Assembly: GCA_025354405.1 (NCBI GenBank)
Contig: JANXMY010000152.1
Location: forward strand, 1 to 35,700
DNA length: 35,700 bases
From: Armatimonadota bacterium
Lineage (GTDB): Bacteria; Armatimonadota; Armatimonadia; Armatimonadales; Capsulimonadaceae
Reading direction: 5' to 3'
The translations under genes and the position numbers were made by a program. Numbering within the stretch: the stretch's first letter is position 1; every line of letters begins with the position of its first letter. This document shows, piece by piece, positions 16,130 through 23,910 of the stretch. The notes beneath the pieces are model-generated. The model saw nothing but the letters and a program-made list of their open reading frames with translations, was not told the origin of the DNA and searched no databases.

Positions 16130-17223
16130 AGTTCGAGTCGCCCCTGCGTTTCCTGCTGAAAAAGCAGGTCCGAGAGCTTGACCTGCGGCGTTGCCAGCGC
16201 ATAGTCCCCGCGCGTTTCCGGCGTTATCCAGGCGCGTCTGACAGAGGGTGCTGCTTCTGCCTCCTGGTCATTCTCGGCAGCCGCCTCAAAGCCATGCAGC
16301 AGGATTCGCCGATTGGCGACCACATGCTTGACGACCCCGAATGGAGCCATTCCCGTGACAGACAGGCCGGTGCTTTCACGAACCGCCCGAGCGGCACAGC
16401 ACTCTAAACTTTCGCCGTCCTGCCGGGTCGCGCGTGGCAGCTCCCAGAGGCCGCCCCACAGGGCCAGCTCCGGGGAGCGCTGTATCAGCAAAACCTCTCG
16501 GGCCGGATTTCGGATCGCCACGGAAACATCTTCCACATCCAGCCATTTCTTGACGCCCGTAAACTGCGGGTAGCTTGTCGGATCGCCCAGCTGTTTTGCC
16601 GCGCAGAGATCTGCAACGGGGCAGGTGCCGCAGCGCGGCGCCCCGGCCTCGCAGACTAGCGCCCCCAGCTCCATCATGGCCTCATTGAAGTCCCCTGCCC
16701 GCCCCGTGGGTAAGGCGGCCTCTGCAAGCTTCCAGAGCACTGCCTGTGTCGCCGCGGATGTCTTTGGGTCCCCGGGCACTGCATGGACACGCGAGAGCAC
16801 ACGGATCACGTTCGCATCCAGAATCGGAGCCGCCTGATTGAACGCGATCGAAAGAATCGCACCTGCGGTGTACCGCCCAATTCCCGGCAGTGCCAGCAGC
16901 TGCTTCGGATCCGAAGGAACTCGCCCGCCATGCTCCGACACCACCACCCCTGCTCCCTTATGCAGGTTCCGAGCCCGGGCATAATACCCAAGGCCCGCCC
17001 AGTGCTTCAGGACGTCGTCAAGGGGAGCTTCCGCCAGGCTCTGCACAGTCGGGAACCGGGCCATCCATTTGTTGTAAAAGGGGATAACGGCAGCCACAGT
17101 CGTCTGCTGGAGCATGATCTCCGAGACCCAGACCGCATACGGGTCATGCTGCAGCCGCCGCCAGGGCAGGTCGCGTTTAGAGCCGGCGAACCAATCGAGT
17201 AATCTTTCCGCAAAGTCGTTCAT
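16126..17223 (-). CDS. mutY: A/G-specific adenine DNA glycosylase
   Basis: 365 residues. Removes adenine mispaired with 8-oxoguanine. LPWRR opens the catalytic domain, Glu35 in SEIMLQQTT is the catalytic acid, helix-hairpin-helix LPGIGRYTAGAI lies at about 112-123, and Asp136 in LDANVIRVLSRV is the second catalytic residue. The iron-sulphur loop is intact: Cys191, Cys198, Cys201 and Cys207 (C-x6-C-x2-C-x5-C). Residues from about 225 form the NUDIX-like 8-oxoguanine recognition domain (LIQRSPELALWGGLWELPRA). Length is normal for the family. The ATG overlaps the stop of the macro domain gene (ATGA) and its own stop overlaps the mutT start, giving a macro-mutY-mutT unit. Confidence 0.95.
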   Translation of the reverse strand: MNDFAERLLDWFAGSKRDLPWRRLQHDPYAVWVSEIMLQQTTVAAVIPFYNKWMARFPTVQSLAEAPLDDVLKHWAGLGYYARARNLHKGAGVVVSEHGGRVPSDPKQLLALPGIGRYTAGAILSIAFNQAAPILDANVIRVLSRVHAVPGDPKTSAATQAVLWKLAEAALPTGRAGDFNEAMMELGALVCEAGAPRCGTCPVADLCAAKQLGDPTSYPQFTGVKKWLDVEDVSVAIRNPAREVLLIQRSPELALWGGLWELPRATRQDGESLECCAARAVRESTGLSVTGMAPFGVVKHVVANRRILLHGFEAAAENDQEAEAAPSVRRAWITPETRGDYALATPQVKLSDLLFQQETQGRLEL

Positions 17224-17855
17224 ACGGGTTCCGGCGGCTGGGCCTCACTCGCCCGCACTTTCGATTTGTCGTCGCTGTCCGCCCCGGCATCCAGCGAAAT
17301 ATCCAAATTTGGCGAGGCTCCCCGCAGTACCACCTCATAGGCGGCCCGCATCTGACGGGCGGCGCGCAGCGGCGGCATGAAGCCGGTGTCTGTGCCGAGG
17401 CCCGGCACCAGCAGCGTCTGAATCAGGCCGCCGTGAAGACTATTAAATTCCAGCACGGCCCGCAGGGCCGCACGAAACGCGAGGTAGGGATTGACGGTGC
17501 GGGAAATGTTCTGCGGGACGCGCAGGGTCGGCGCGACCACGAGAAAGGGAAATTGCGGGGCATGGGTGATGATGACCTCAGCCTGCCCGACCAGCAGCTC
17601 TCCGTCGTGCCGGAGGCGTATCACCTGCTGGACTTCCGCTTCGATCTCTTCGCCGAAGAACTCGACGATCTGAGCGTCCAGCCCCCCGTCCATGCGCCCG
17701 AAGGAGTTGGAGGGGGAAACAAGAGCGTCGGCTTCCAGTGTAAAAACGCTGTCGCAGACGACAGAGACATCGGGGAGGCCAGTGAAGTAGCACTGCCATG
17801 CCTCGACAATCAGCAGGTGTGGGTCGCAGAGGATGATTCGCAGGGCAGCGGACAT
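17220..17855 (-). CDS. Macro domain (ADP-ribose binding/processing) protein
   Basis: 211 residues. VFTLEADALVSPSNSFGRMD and GGLDAQIVEFFG give the macro-domain signature (the Asn of the SPSNS region and the Gly-rich loop), and TLLVPGLGTDTGFMPPLRAARQMRAAYE is the second conserved segment. Macro domains bind ADP-ribose and often remove it from proteins, nucleic acids or O-acetyl-ADP-ribose. The C-terminal 25 residues are charged and probably disordered. The gene overlaps mutY by 4 bases, so a link to DNA repair is likely (inference). The ATG at 17855 lies 5 bases after a perfect TATAAT, with no ribosome site, predicting a leaderless transcript that starts 22 bases after the pstB stop. Confidence 0.8.
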   Translation of the reverse strand: MSAALRIILCDPHLLIVEAWQCYFTGLPDVSVVCDSVFTLEADALVSPSNSFGRMDGGLDAQIVEFFGEEIEAEVQQVIRLRHDGELLVGQAEVIITHAPQFPFLVVAPTLRVPQNISRTVNPYLAFRAALRAVLEFNSLHGGLIQTLLVPGLGTDTGFMPPLRAARQMRAAYEVVLRGASPNLDISLDAGADSDDKSKVRASEAQPPEPV

Positions 17856-17860
17856 GGCTT

Positions 17861-17866
17861 ATTATA
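17861..17866 (-). promoter_or_regulatory. TATAAT box directly before the macro domain gene
   Basis: Perfect TATAAT on the minus strand, 5 bases before the ATG at 17855. No clear -35 box lies within the 3' end of pstB. It could provide independent, leaderless expression of macro-mutY-mutT from the pst operon. Confidence 0.5.
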
Positions 17867-17877
17867 GCACAGGAAAC

Positions 17878-18702
17878 CTATCCGAACTTGCCCGAGACGT
17901 AATCTTCCGTGTCTTTCTGCTTGGGGCTGGTGAAGATCTGGTCCGTGTCCCCGAACTCCTTCATTTCGCCGCGCAGGAAGAAGCCCGTGCGCTGTGAGAC
18001 GCGGGCCGCCTGCTGCATATTGTGCGTGACGATGACGATGGTGTAGTCTTTTTTCAGGTCTTCCATCAGCTGTTCGATGCGAAACGTGCTGTTGGGGTCA
18101 AGCGCGGAGCAGGGTTCGTCCATCAAGATCACTTCTGGCTCGACCGCCAGCGTACGCGCGATGCAGAGGCGCTGCTGCTGGCCTCCGGAGAGGGCGAAGG
18201 CCGAGGCCTTCAGCTTGTCTTTAACCTCTTCCCAGAGGGCGGAGCCGCGCAGGGTACGCTCCACAATCTCATTGAGCTTTTTTCGGTTGGTTAGGCCGTG
18301 GATGCGCGGGCCGTAAGCGATATTGTCATAGATTGACATCGGGAAGGGATTGGGCTTCTGGAACACCATGCCGACGCGCTTACGCAGGTCGACCACGTCG
18401 ACGCGCTTATCATAGAGATCCTCACCGTCAAGGCTGATCTTGCCCGTGAGCTTCGTACCGTCGATGAGATCGTTCATGCGGTTCAGTGTGCGCAGAAACG
18501 TGCTCTTGCCGCAGCCGGACGGCCCGATCAGCGCCGTTACCTGCCGGTCAGGAATGACGATATTGATCGTTTTCAGGGCATGAAACGCACTGTAGTAAAA
18601 GTCGACGTTTTCCACCAGAATCTTGGTCGCAGTTGGAGTCGAGGTCTGCGATCGGGCCAGATCCTGAAGGCTGCTTGGTTTTTGGGTCGTCACATCCATC
18701 AT
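17878..18702 (-). CDS. pstB: Phosphate ABC transporter ATP-binding protein PstB
   Basis: 274 residues. Couples ATP hydrolysis to phosphate import at the inner membrane. Walker A is GPSGCGKS in [20 protein letters not shown], the Q-loop is in [21 protein letters not shown] (typical of PstB), the ABC signature is [16 protein letters not shown], Walker B is [13 protein letters not shown] and the switch His is in [13 protein letters not shown]. Two adjacent ATGs occur; the first has GAGAAA upstream. It begins 5 bases after the pstA stop and is the last transporter gene. No phoU follows, although phoU is usual next to pstB; the next gene is a macro domain protein. Confidence 0.96.
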   Translation of the reverse strand: MMDVTTQKPSSLQDLARSQTSTPTATKILVENVDFYYSAFHALKTINIVIPDRQVTALIGPSGCGKSTFLRTLNRMNDLIDGTKLTGKISLDGEDLYDKRVDVVDLRKRVGMVFQKPNPFPMSIYDNIAYGPRIHGLTNRKKLNEIVERTLRGSALWEEVKDKLKASAFALSGGQQQRLCIARTLAVEPEVILMDEPCSALDPNSTFRIEQLMEDLKKDYTIVIVTHNMQQAARVSQRTGFFLRGEMKEFGDTDQIFTSPKQKDTEDYVSGKFG

Positions 18703-18707
18703 AAGAA

Positions 18708-19643
18708 TTATTTCTCTTCTTGCATATTTCCGCGCGTGGCAAACCGCGCCGCGATGCTGAGGACTAAGATCAGCGAAATCAGAACGACCGCACCGGCCCA
18801 GGCCTGAGCCTGCCGATCTGGGTTGACATCCTGAGAATAATTATATATCCGAAGTGGCAGAGCGTCAATCGGCGCGTTTAGGGTGGGAACGTGTGCATGC
18901 CCTCCCAGAACCGCATGGGTGGAGAAGTACTCACTCCCCAGGATCGTAAACAGCAGCGGCGCCGTCTCCCCCGCGATGCGCGCCAGAGCCAGCATGATGC
19001 CGGTGATGACGCCGCCGCGGGCCGCGGGCAGAACGACACTCCACATGGTGCGCCAGCGGGTGGCTCCGAGGCCCAGAGAGGCTTCCCGCAGTGCAAACGG
19101 AACCAGCCGCAAAATCTCCTCCGTGGTCCGCATGACTGTCGGAACCATGAGGATGCCGAGCGCAAAGCCACCCGCATAGGCGGAAAATCCTGTGCCGGGG
19201 TGTGCCTGTGCCACCGGATACACAATGGCGGCATACGCGAAGATGCCGATGACGATCGAAGGAATACCATTTAAAACGTCGGTGAAGAACCGTACCGTCG
19301 AAGCGAACTTACCCTTGGCTTCCAGCTGATAAATCCCGCCGAGAATCCCCAGGGGCAGACCAAGACAGGAAGCGATTCCGAGCAGCACCAGCGTTCCAAA
19401 GATGGACTGTATCATGCCGCCCTTCTTGATGTCAATGTTGTCTGGCGGGCGGGTGAACAGGCTCAGATGCAGGGAGCTGAAGCCTTTCGACAGCAGGAAA
19501 AACAGCACCAGGCCCAGCACTAGGATCGCCAGACCAGCTGCCAGCATGCACAGGCTAAGCATGACGACATTCTGCGCTTTACGCCGGGCGACGTTACCGC
19601 TTTGTTTTCCGAGAAGTGAGGAATGGGGGGGAGCAACACTCAA
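18708..19643 (-). CDS. pstA: Phosphate ABC transporter permease PstA
   Basis: 311 residues with about six membrane segments, the first at residues 28-52. [18 protein letters not shown] and [19 protein letters not shown] are typical of PstA, and the cytoplasmic EAA-type loop that docks PstB is in [18 protein letters not shown]. Forms the channel with PstC. Start is TTG at 19643: GGAGG lies 9 bases upstream, inside the end of pstC, and the pstC stop is only 3 bases before it. Confidence 0.93.
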   Translation of the reverse strand: MSVAPPHSSLLGKQSGNVARRKAQNVVMLSLCMLAAGLAILVLGLVLFFLLSKGFSSLHLSLFTRPPDNIDIKKGGMIQSIFGTLVLLGIASCLGLPLGILGGIYQLEAKGKFASTVRFFTDVLNGIPSIVIGIFAYAAIVYPVAQAHPGTGFSAYAGGFALGILMVPTVMRTTEEILRLVPFALREASLGLGATRWRTMWSVVLPAARGGVITGIMLALARIAGETAPLLFTILGSEYFSTHAVLGGHAHVPTLNAPIDALPLRIYNYSQDVNPDRQAQAWAGAVVLISLILVLSIAARFATRGNMQEEK

Positions 19644-19646
19644 AGC

Positions 19647-20813
19647 TTACTTGCCTCCATGGACGTCTTTAGCGGTGTAGAAAACCAGAAGACGTGCGAC
19701 GATATTCACAAACACGGTGACCCCGAACAGCACCAGGGCGATCTCGACAAGTGCGGCGAGATTCAGTCCGGGAATCGCTTCGTTGAACTTGTTCGCCAGA
19801 ACGCTGGACATGGTATAGCCGGAGTCAAACAGCGAAAGCGATACGCCCGATGGCGTGCTGGGAGATTGGTTACCAATCACCATAGTTACCGCCATCGTCT
19901 CCCCAAGTGCCCGTCCAAGTCCCAAAATGACCGCTCCGATGATGCCCGATTTGGCATAAGGAATAACGACCTGCTTGATCGTTTCCCATTGCGTCGCCCC
20001 CAGGGCATAAGAGCCTTCGCGCTGGGAGCGGGGGATGGCCCGCAGGATATCACGGGTGACGGCGGTGATAAACGGAGTCACCATAATCGCGAGGATCATT
20101 CCGGCGGCCAGCATGGAGTAACCCGCGGACTGGCCCGTAAACAGAAAACCAATTCCCTTTACCTGCGCGAGTGGGATATGAGTTGTGTCGAAGTGGTTGT
20201 AACTGAACGGCAGGTGGGAGTGTCCAACACGGATCACGGAATGAACCAGATGCCGGTGGTAAATCGGCACATGGGGCTGTATCACCGGCTGGAACACATA
20301 TAATTTCAGGAACGGGATCAGAATGAAGATCCCCCAGAGGCCGTATACGACACTGGGAATAGCCGCCAGAAGCTCAATCAAAAATGTCGCCGGGGTGCGT
20401 ATCCACCGGGGAGCCAGCTCGGAAAGGAAGATCGCTGCGCCGATACTGATCGGTACGGAGAGCACAAGCGCGATGAGCGATGAGTACAGCGTACCAAAAA
20501 TGAAAGGCAAGGCATGAAAACTGTTGGTCTCTTCATTCCAATCGGACTTTGTGATGAACGACCAGCCAAACTTGTGAATAGCAGGAAGGCTTGCGCCTGT
20601 CAGCTGGTACAAAAGCCAAAGAATGATGATGAAAATGCTGAGTGAGGCCAGAAAAGTCACGGCGCCATAGATTTTGTCGCCAAAACGGGCCAGACTCGAC
20701 GCCGGGGGAATACGGCTCGGTGCAGACGTGCTTTTGGACACACGCGGAGGCGGTGCGGTGGCAGCCAGCAGGGGAGCAGAGGTTGAAGGCACACTCGGTG
20801 CGCGGTCGGCCAT
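19647..20813 (-). CDS. pstC: Phosphate ABC transporter permease PstC
   Basis: 388 residues. A cytoplasmic Pro/Ser/Ala-rich N-terminus of about 50 residues (LLAATAPPPRVSKSTSAPSR) precedes the first membrane segment (VTFLASLSIFIIILWLLYQL). Typical PstC regions are FGTLYSSLIALVLSVPISIG, LIELLAAIPSVVYGLWGIF and the PstB-docking loop SQREGSYALGATQWETIKQV. The start at 20813 has GGAG 11 bases upstream; 20852 would add 13 residues. A roughly 50-residue periplasmic stretch around PHVPIYHRHLVHSVIRVGHS is richer in His than usual for PstC. Confidence 0.93.
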   Translation of the reverse strand: MADRAPSVPSTSAPLLAATAPPPRVSKSTSAPSRIPPASSLARFGDKIYGAVTFLASLSIFIIILWLLYQLTGASLPAIHKFGWSFITKSDWNEETNSFHALPFIFGTLYSSLIALVLSVPISIGAAIFLSELAPRWIRTPATFLIELLAAIPSVVYGLWGIFILIPFLKLYVFQPVIQPHVPIYHRHLVHSVIRVGHSHLPFSYNHFDTTHIPLAQVKGIGFLFTGQSAGYSMLAAGMILAIMVTPFITAVTRDILRAIPRSQREGSYALGATQWETIKQVVIPYAKSGIIGAVILGLGRALGETMAVTMVIGNQSPSTPSGVSLSLFDSGYTMSSVLANKFNEAIPGLNLAALVEIALVLFGVTVFVNIVARLLVFYTAKDVHGGK

Positions 20814-20892
20814 GAGACGAACTTCTCCAGAAACATTCCCCCGGCCCCTCAATTACAGGACCGGGGGGAGCAACACGATATCGATCGTATGA

Positions 20893-21903
20893 CTATCGCA
20901 TGGAAGCGACGGCCGCCAGGGCGCGGCGTTTCACGCTCGGGGGCAGCGGTGCATACTGCTGCGCGGCCGCATCGGCCTGACCCGTCGTAAGGCACCATTC
21001 CAGCAGCTTTTTGACTTCCGGGCGGGTTCCATTTTTGTAGACCAGCAGAAAGGTGAAGCCGGTGATCGGGTAGCCTTCTGGCGCCGATGTGTTCGTAATC
21101 ACCTTGCGGAAGTCCGCAGGAAGGGTCACCCCTTCGGCGGCGATCGACGTGTTCTCAACGCTGGGATAGATGAACTTACCCTTGGCGTTCCGCACCCCTG
21201 CGTACGGAATATTATAGGTAACCGCATAGCTCAGTTCAATGTACCCGATGCCGCCATCATTCTGTTTGATGAGCTGTGCGACGCCTGCGTTGCCCTTGCC
21301 GCCAAGACCGTTCGGCCAATGAACGGATTTGCCGGCACCGACACTGTCTTTCCATTCCGGGCTGACTTCGCCGAGGTAGGTTGTAAATATGTTGGTGGTC
21401 CCGGAGCCGTCCGAGCGATGCACCGGGAAGATGCTGGTGCTAGGGAACTTTGTGCCCGGGCTGAGCCGGGTGATCTGGGAGTCATTCCATTTGGTGATCT
21501 TGCCCAGGAAAATGTCTGAAATGATCGTCGAGGTCAGGTGGATGCCGGGTCCGACACCAGGAATGTTGTACGCAACGACGACAGCACCGGCAACGGTCGG
21601 GATATGCAGTATGCCGGGGGCCGCGGCCATCTCTGCTGCGTTCATCGGAGCATCGGAGGCGCCGAAATCAACCGCATGGGCGGTGATGTTCTTGATGCCG
21701 CCGCCGGAACCGATCGCCTGGTAGTTGACCTGGGCACCAGTAGCATTTTTGTATTCCTGGAACCATTTCAGGTAAAGCGGGGCCGGGAATGTCGCGCCCG
21801 CACCGGTGATCTGTTGGGCCTGGGCGGAAGTTCCGCCAAGGAGTGCCAGACCGAGGGCGGCCAAAACGGCACCCTTCCATGTCTGTGTAAACGAATTAAG
21901 CAT
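20893..21903 (-). CDS. pstS: Periplasmic phosphate-binding protein PstS
   Basis: 336 residues. A signal peptide (VLAALGLALLGGTSAQAQ) is followed by the family opening ITGAGATFPAPLYLKWFQEY. Phosphate-contacting motifs are IGSGGGIKNI, VDFGASDAPM and VHRSDGSGTTNIFTTYL; LSPGTKFPSTSIFPVHR and NDGGIGYIELSYAV are also typical. There is no lipobox Cys, so the protein is free in the periplasm, as in Gram-negative species, in keeping with an outer membrane. The ATG at 21903 is chosen for AAGGAAAG 7 bases before it; the earlier ATG at 21921 has no ribosome site. It lies between the porin and pstC in the same direction. Confidence 0.95.
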   Translation of the reverse strand: MLNSFTQTWKGAVLAALGLALLGGTSAQAQQITGAGATFPAPLYLKWFQEYKNATGAQVNYQAIGSGGGIKNITAHAVDFGASDAPMNAAEMAAAPGILHIPTVAGAVVVAYNIPGVGPGIHLTSTIISDIFLGKITKWNDSQITRLSPGTKFPSTSIFPVHRSDGSGTTNIFTTYLGEVSPEWKDSVGAGKSVHWPNGLGGKGNAGVAQLIKQNDGGIGYIELSYAVTYNIPYAGVRNAKGKFIYPSVENTSIAAEGVTLPADFRKVITNTSAPEGYPITGFTFLLVYKNGTRPEVKKLLEWCLTTGQADAAAQQYAPLPPSVKRRALAAVASMR

Positions 21904-21958
21904 GGTGTAACTTTCCTTCATGGAAGCGAGAGTAAATAGAATCGAATCGTTGAGAAGA

Positions 21959-21986
21959 GCAGGGACGGAGGGTTCTCCGCCCCTGC
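21959..21986 (-). terminator. Hairpin between porin and pstS genes (attenuator or processing site)
   Basis: 12-bp stem GCAGGGACGGAG / CTCCGCCCCTGC with one non-canonical pair and a 4-base loop, followed on the minus strand by TCTTCTC. The tail is too weak for full termination, so partial read-through into pstS-pstC-pstA-pstB is likely, which would set a high porin-to-transporter ratio. Confidence 0.5.
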
Positions 21987-22015
21987 AGCTGCTGAGCGTC
22001 TGTCAAAGACCGTCG

Positions 22016-23740
22016 TTAGAACTTGACCTGAATCTCTCCGGTCAGCAGGCCATATTTGGTTGGGCTGTTGAAGCCGGGCTGGTGGGCCACAGCGTCCGGG
22101 TGGTTGTACCACAGGCGAAGCCGGGTCGCTTTGTCCAGGCTGTACAATGCGCCGTAGCCGAGATTCTTGTCGGTATAAGCATCGCTGCCGCCGGTGTTGA
22201 AGGCGTTGGCTTTTCCTTCGCCGCGCTTGAGCACATCGTAGCTGGCTGCAAAGGTCAGGCCGTGCGTCCCGGTCGCGCCGAACGTATATCCGCCCTGAAC
22301 GTAGTAGCCGTCGATTTTGTTGCCTTTGGCATACACGGTCTGAAGTGACGTGCCGTTTGTCAGGTCAGTCGCGGTTCCGGTGAAGAAAGTCCGCTCCTCG
22401 AAGGTCCCGCCAACATACTCGGCATTCAGAAATACCTGGGAGTCGCCTGTCGGCACTGCAAGCTGACCGTCGAAACCAATCAGCTCTTTTTTCGCACCGG
22501 TATAGTTAGGGCCGGTATTGTTGAGCAGGGAGGTCGCGGCCACTCCGGTGTTCGGGTCCTTGATCTGACCAAGATAGTAACTGGCGCCCAGCGAAAGAAC
22601 TTTGCTGGGTGTCTGGTACGCGATCCGATAGATGGTGTCGATCTTTCGATCGCTGTTTTCCCCGGTTCGTCCCGCTCCGTTGATTGCCGCAAAGGTCAGC
22701 TTCAGACCGGCAGGAATGAACGCCAGCTGCTGAGGCGTGTTGTAGCCGATCTGCAGGCCTTTGTCGTAGTCCTGTGCATTGAAGATGCCGTAGTTTGACT
22801 CGCTGAACGCCAGCGGGCGCTCCGGGGTAAGATACGTCGCTGAGGAGACCGGCAGAATGTAACCAAACGGGGTCGCAAATTCGCCCGCCGTAAAGGTCAG
22901 GTTCTTGGTGGGATCACCGTTGCCACTGGTGTAGGCGACGTAGCCCTCACGCACCGTGACCTGCTGATTAGCCGATGTCGCCGATGTCCCGGCAGTGATT
23001 GCCCCGGAAGTATCGATCTGAACCGCGTACTTCGTGTTGGGAGTGACCTGACCAGAGAACTTAACACGCGCCCGACGCAGCTGGAACGACTCGACATTGC
23101 CGCCCTGAGCATAGTTGCCATTATACGAGCCGGATTTGGTGGAGACGCCCTGCGGGAAGCGCACGCGTGTCCCCTGACCGTAGCCATCGGCGCTCTGGAA
23201 TCGACCCTGGAGGTAGCCGCTGATCTGGAACTTCCGGTTTGAGCCGAATCCGTAAGAATCGTTGGCGGTCGCCTGGGCTTTGTTCGCCAGCGCTTTGGTG
23301 TCCAGCACATCAGCACGCAGGGCTTCGATGTTGTCCTGTGCGGTCTTGAGGTCGGCCTGAATGGTGTCAAGTTCCGGACGGAACTTGTCGATCAAAGCCT
23401 GTACTTCATTAAGCTGATCTTGTGTCAGCGCGGTCGCCGGGGGGGTCCCGACCGGTGCAGGAGTGCCAGCCTGCGCTTTGACCATGGAGTCGATTGTCAG
23501 CAGCGCACGCTCAATTGCCACCGCGAATTCGTAGCGCGTCATGGGACGCTTACCGCCGTAGGTTCCATCGGGATACCCGATGACGATCCCGCGTTTGGCA
23601 AGGTCCTGTACGGACTCATATGCCCAGTGATTAGTGGGCGTGTCCAGGAATGGGGCGGCCTGGGCGTGGGCCTGAGAAGTGCTGAACGCAGCTCCCATGG
23701 CAATTAGCCCGCCGGAAAGCAGTGCTGTCCGAAGTTTCAA
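22016..23740 (-). CDS. SLH-domain outer-membrane porin, OprO/OprP (phosphate-selective) type
   Basis: 574 residues. After a signal peptide (ALLSGGLIAMGAAFSTSQA) comes one SLH domain (FLDTPTNHWAYESVQDLAKR, then YPDGTYGGKRPMTRYEFAVA) that binds pyruvylated or polyamine-modified wall polymers, then a coiled coil (about 95-150; LNEVQALIDKFRPELDTIQA), then the barrel. FQLRRARVKFSGQVTPNTKY and QIDTSG are typical of Porin_O_P proteins, and the chain ends in Phe (GEIQVKF). This is the OmpM/SlpA architecture of diderms that tether the outer membrane to the wall, but with a phosphate-porin barrel. Start is TTG at 23740; GGAGGAGG precedes it. A PHO-like box and -10 are upstream, and the pst genes follow. 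Confidence 0.85.
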   Translation of the reverse strand: MKLRTALLSGGLIAMGAAFSTSQAHAQAAPFLDTPTNHWAYESVQDLAKRGIVIGYPDGTYGGKRPMTRYEFAVAIERALLTIDSMVKAQAGTPAPVGTPPATALTQDQLNEVQALIDKFRPELDTIQADLKTAQDNIEALRADVLDTKALANKAQATANDSYGFGSNRKFQISGYLQGRFQSADGYGQGTRVRFPQGVSTKSGSYNGNYAQGGNVESFQLRRARVKFSGQVTPNTKYAVQIDTSGAITAGTSATSANQQVTVREGYVAYTSGNGDPTKNLTFTAGEFATPFGYILPVSSATYLTPERPLAFSESNYGIFNAQDYDKGLQIGYNTPQQLAFIPAGLKLTFAAINGAGRTGENSDRKIDTIYRIAYQTPSKVLSLGASYYLGQIKDPNTGVAATSLLNNTGPNYTGAKKELIGFDGQLAVPTGDSQVFLNAEYVGGTFEERTFFTGTATDLTNGTSLQTVYAKGNKIDGYYVQGGYTFGATGTHGLTFAASYDVLKRGEGKANAFNTGGSDAYTDKNLGYGALYSLDKATRLRLWYNHPDAVAHQPGFNSPTKYGLLTGEIQVKF

Positions 23741-23834
23741 ATTCTATCCTCCTCCGAAGTGATCGCGCAAGATCGTGCAGCGCGTCAGGCTTCATGCGGC
23801 CTTATCACACATTTTCACGATCCTTATGGAGTGG

Positions 23835-23867
23835 ATTTTACCTGCCCAATATTAAGAGAATGTTAAG
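23835..23867 (-). promoter_or_regulatory. PHO-box-like promoter of the porin-pst operon
   Basis: On the minus strand CTTAACA-N4-CTTAATA (23867-23850), two direct repeats at 11-bp period, then TAAAAT (23840-23835) 9 bases after the second repeat. In PhoB/PhoP-type promoters the repeats replace the -35 element at this distance. No conventional -35 is present. Confidence 0.65.
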
Positions 23868-23910
23868 GAATGTGGAGAAGGAGAGAAAATGAGGGCGAAA
23901 AACGCTTCGA

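Noticed and set aside
17878-23740. Transfer of the pst operon from another lineage
   Set aside because: Base composition and codon style match the neighbours, and the porin carries the SLH anchor typical of this kind of bacterium; no mobile-element marks flank it.
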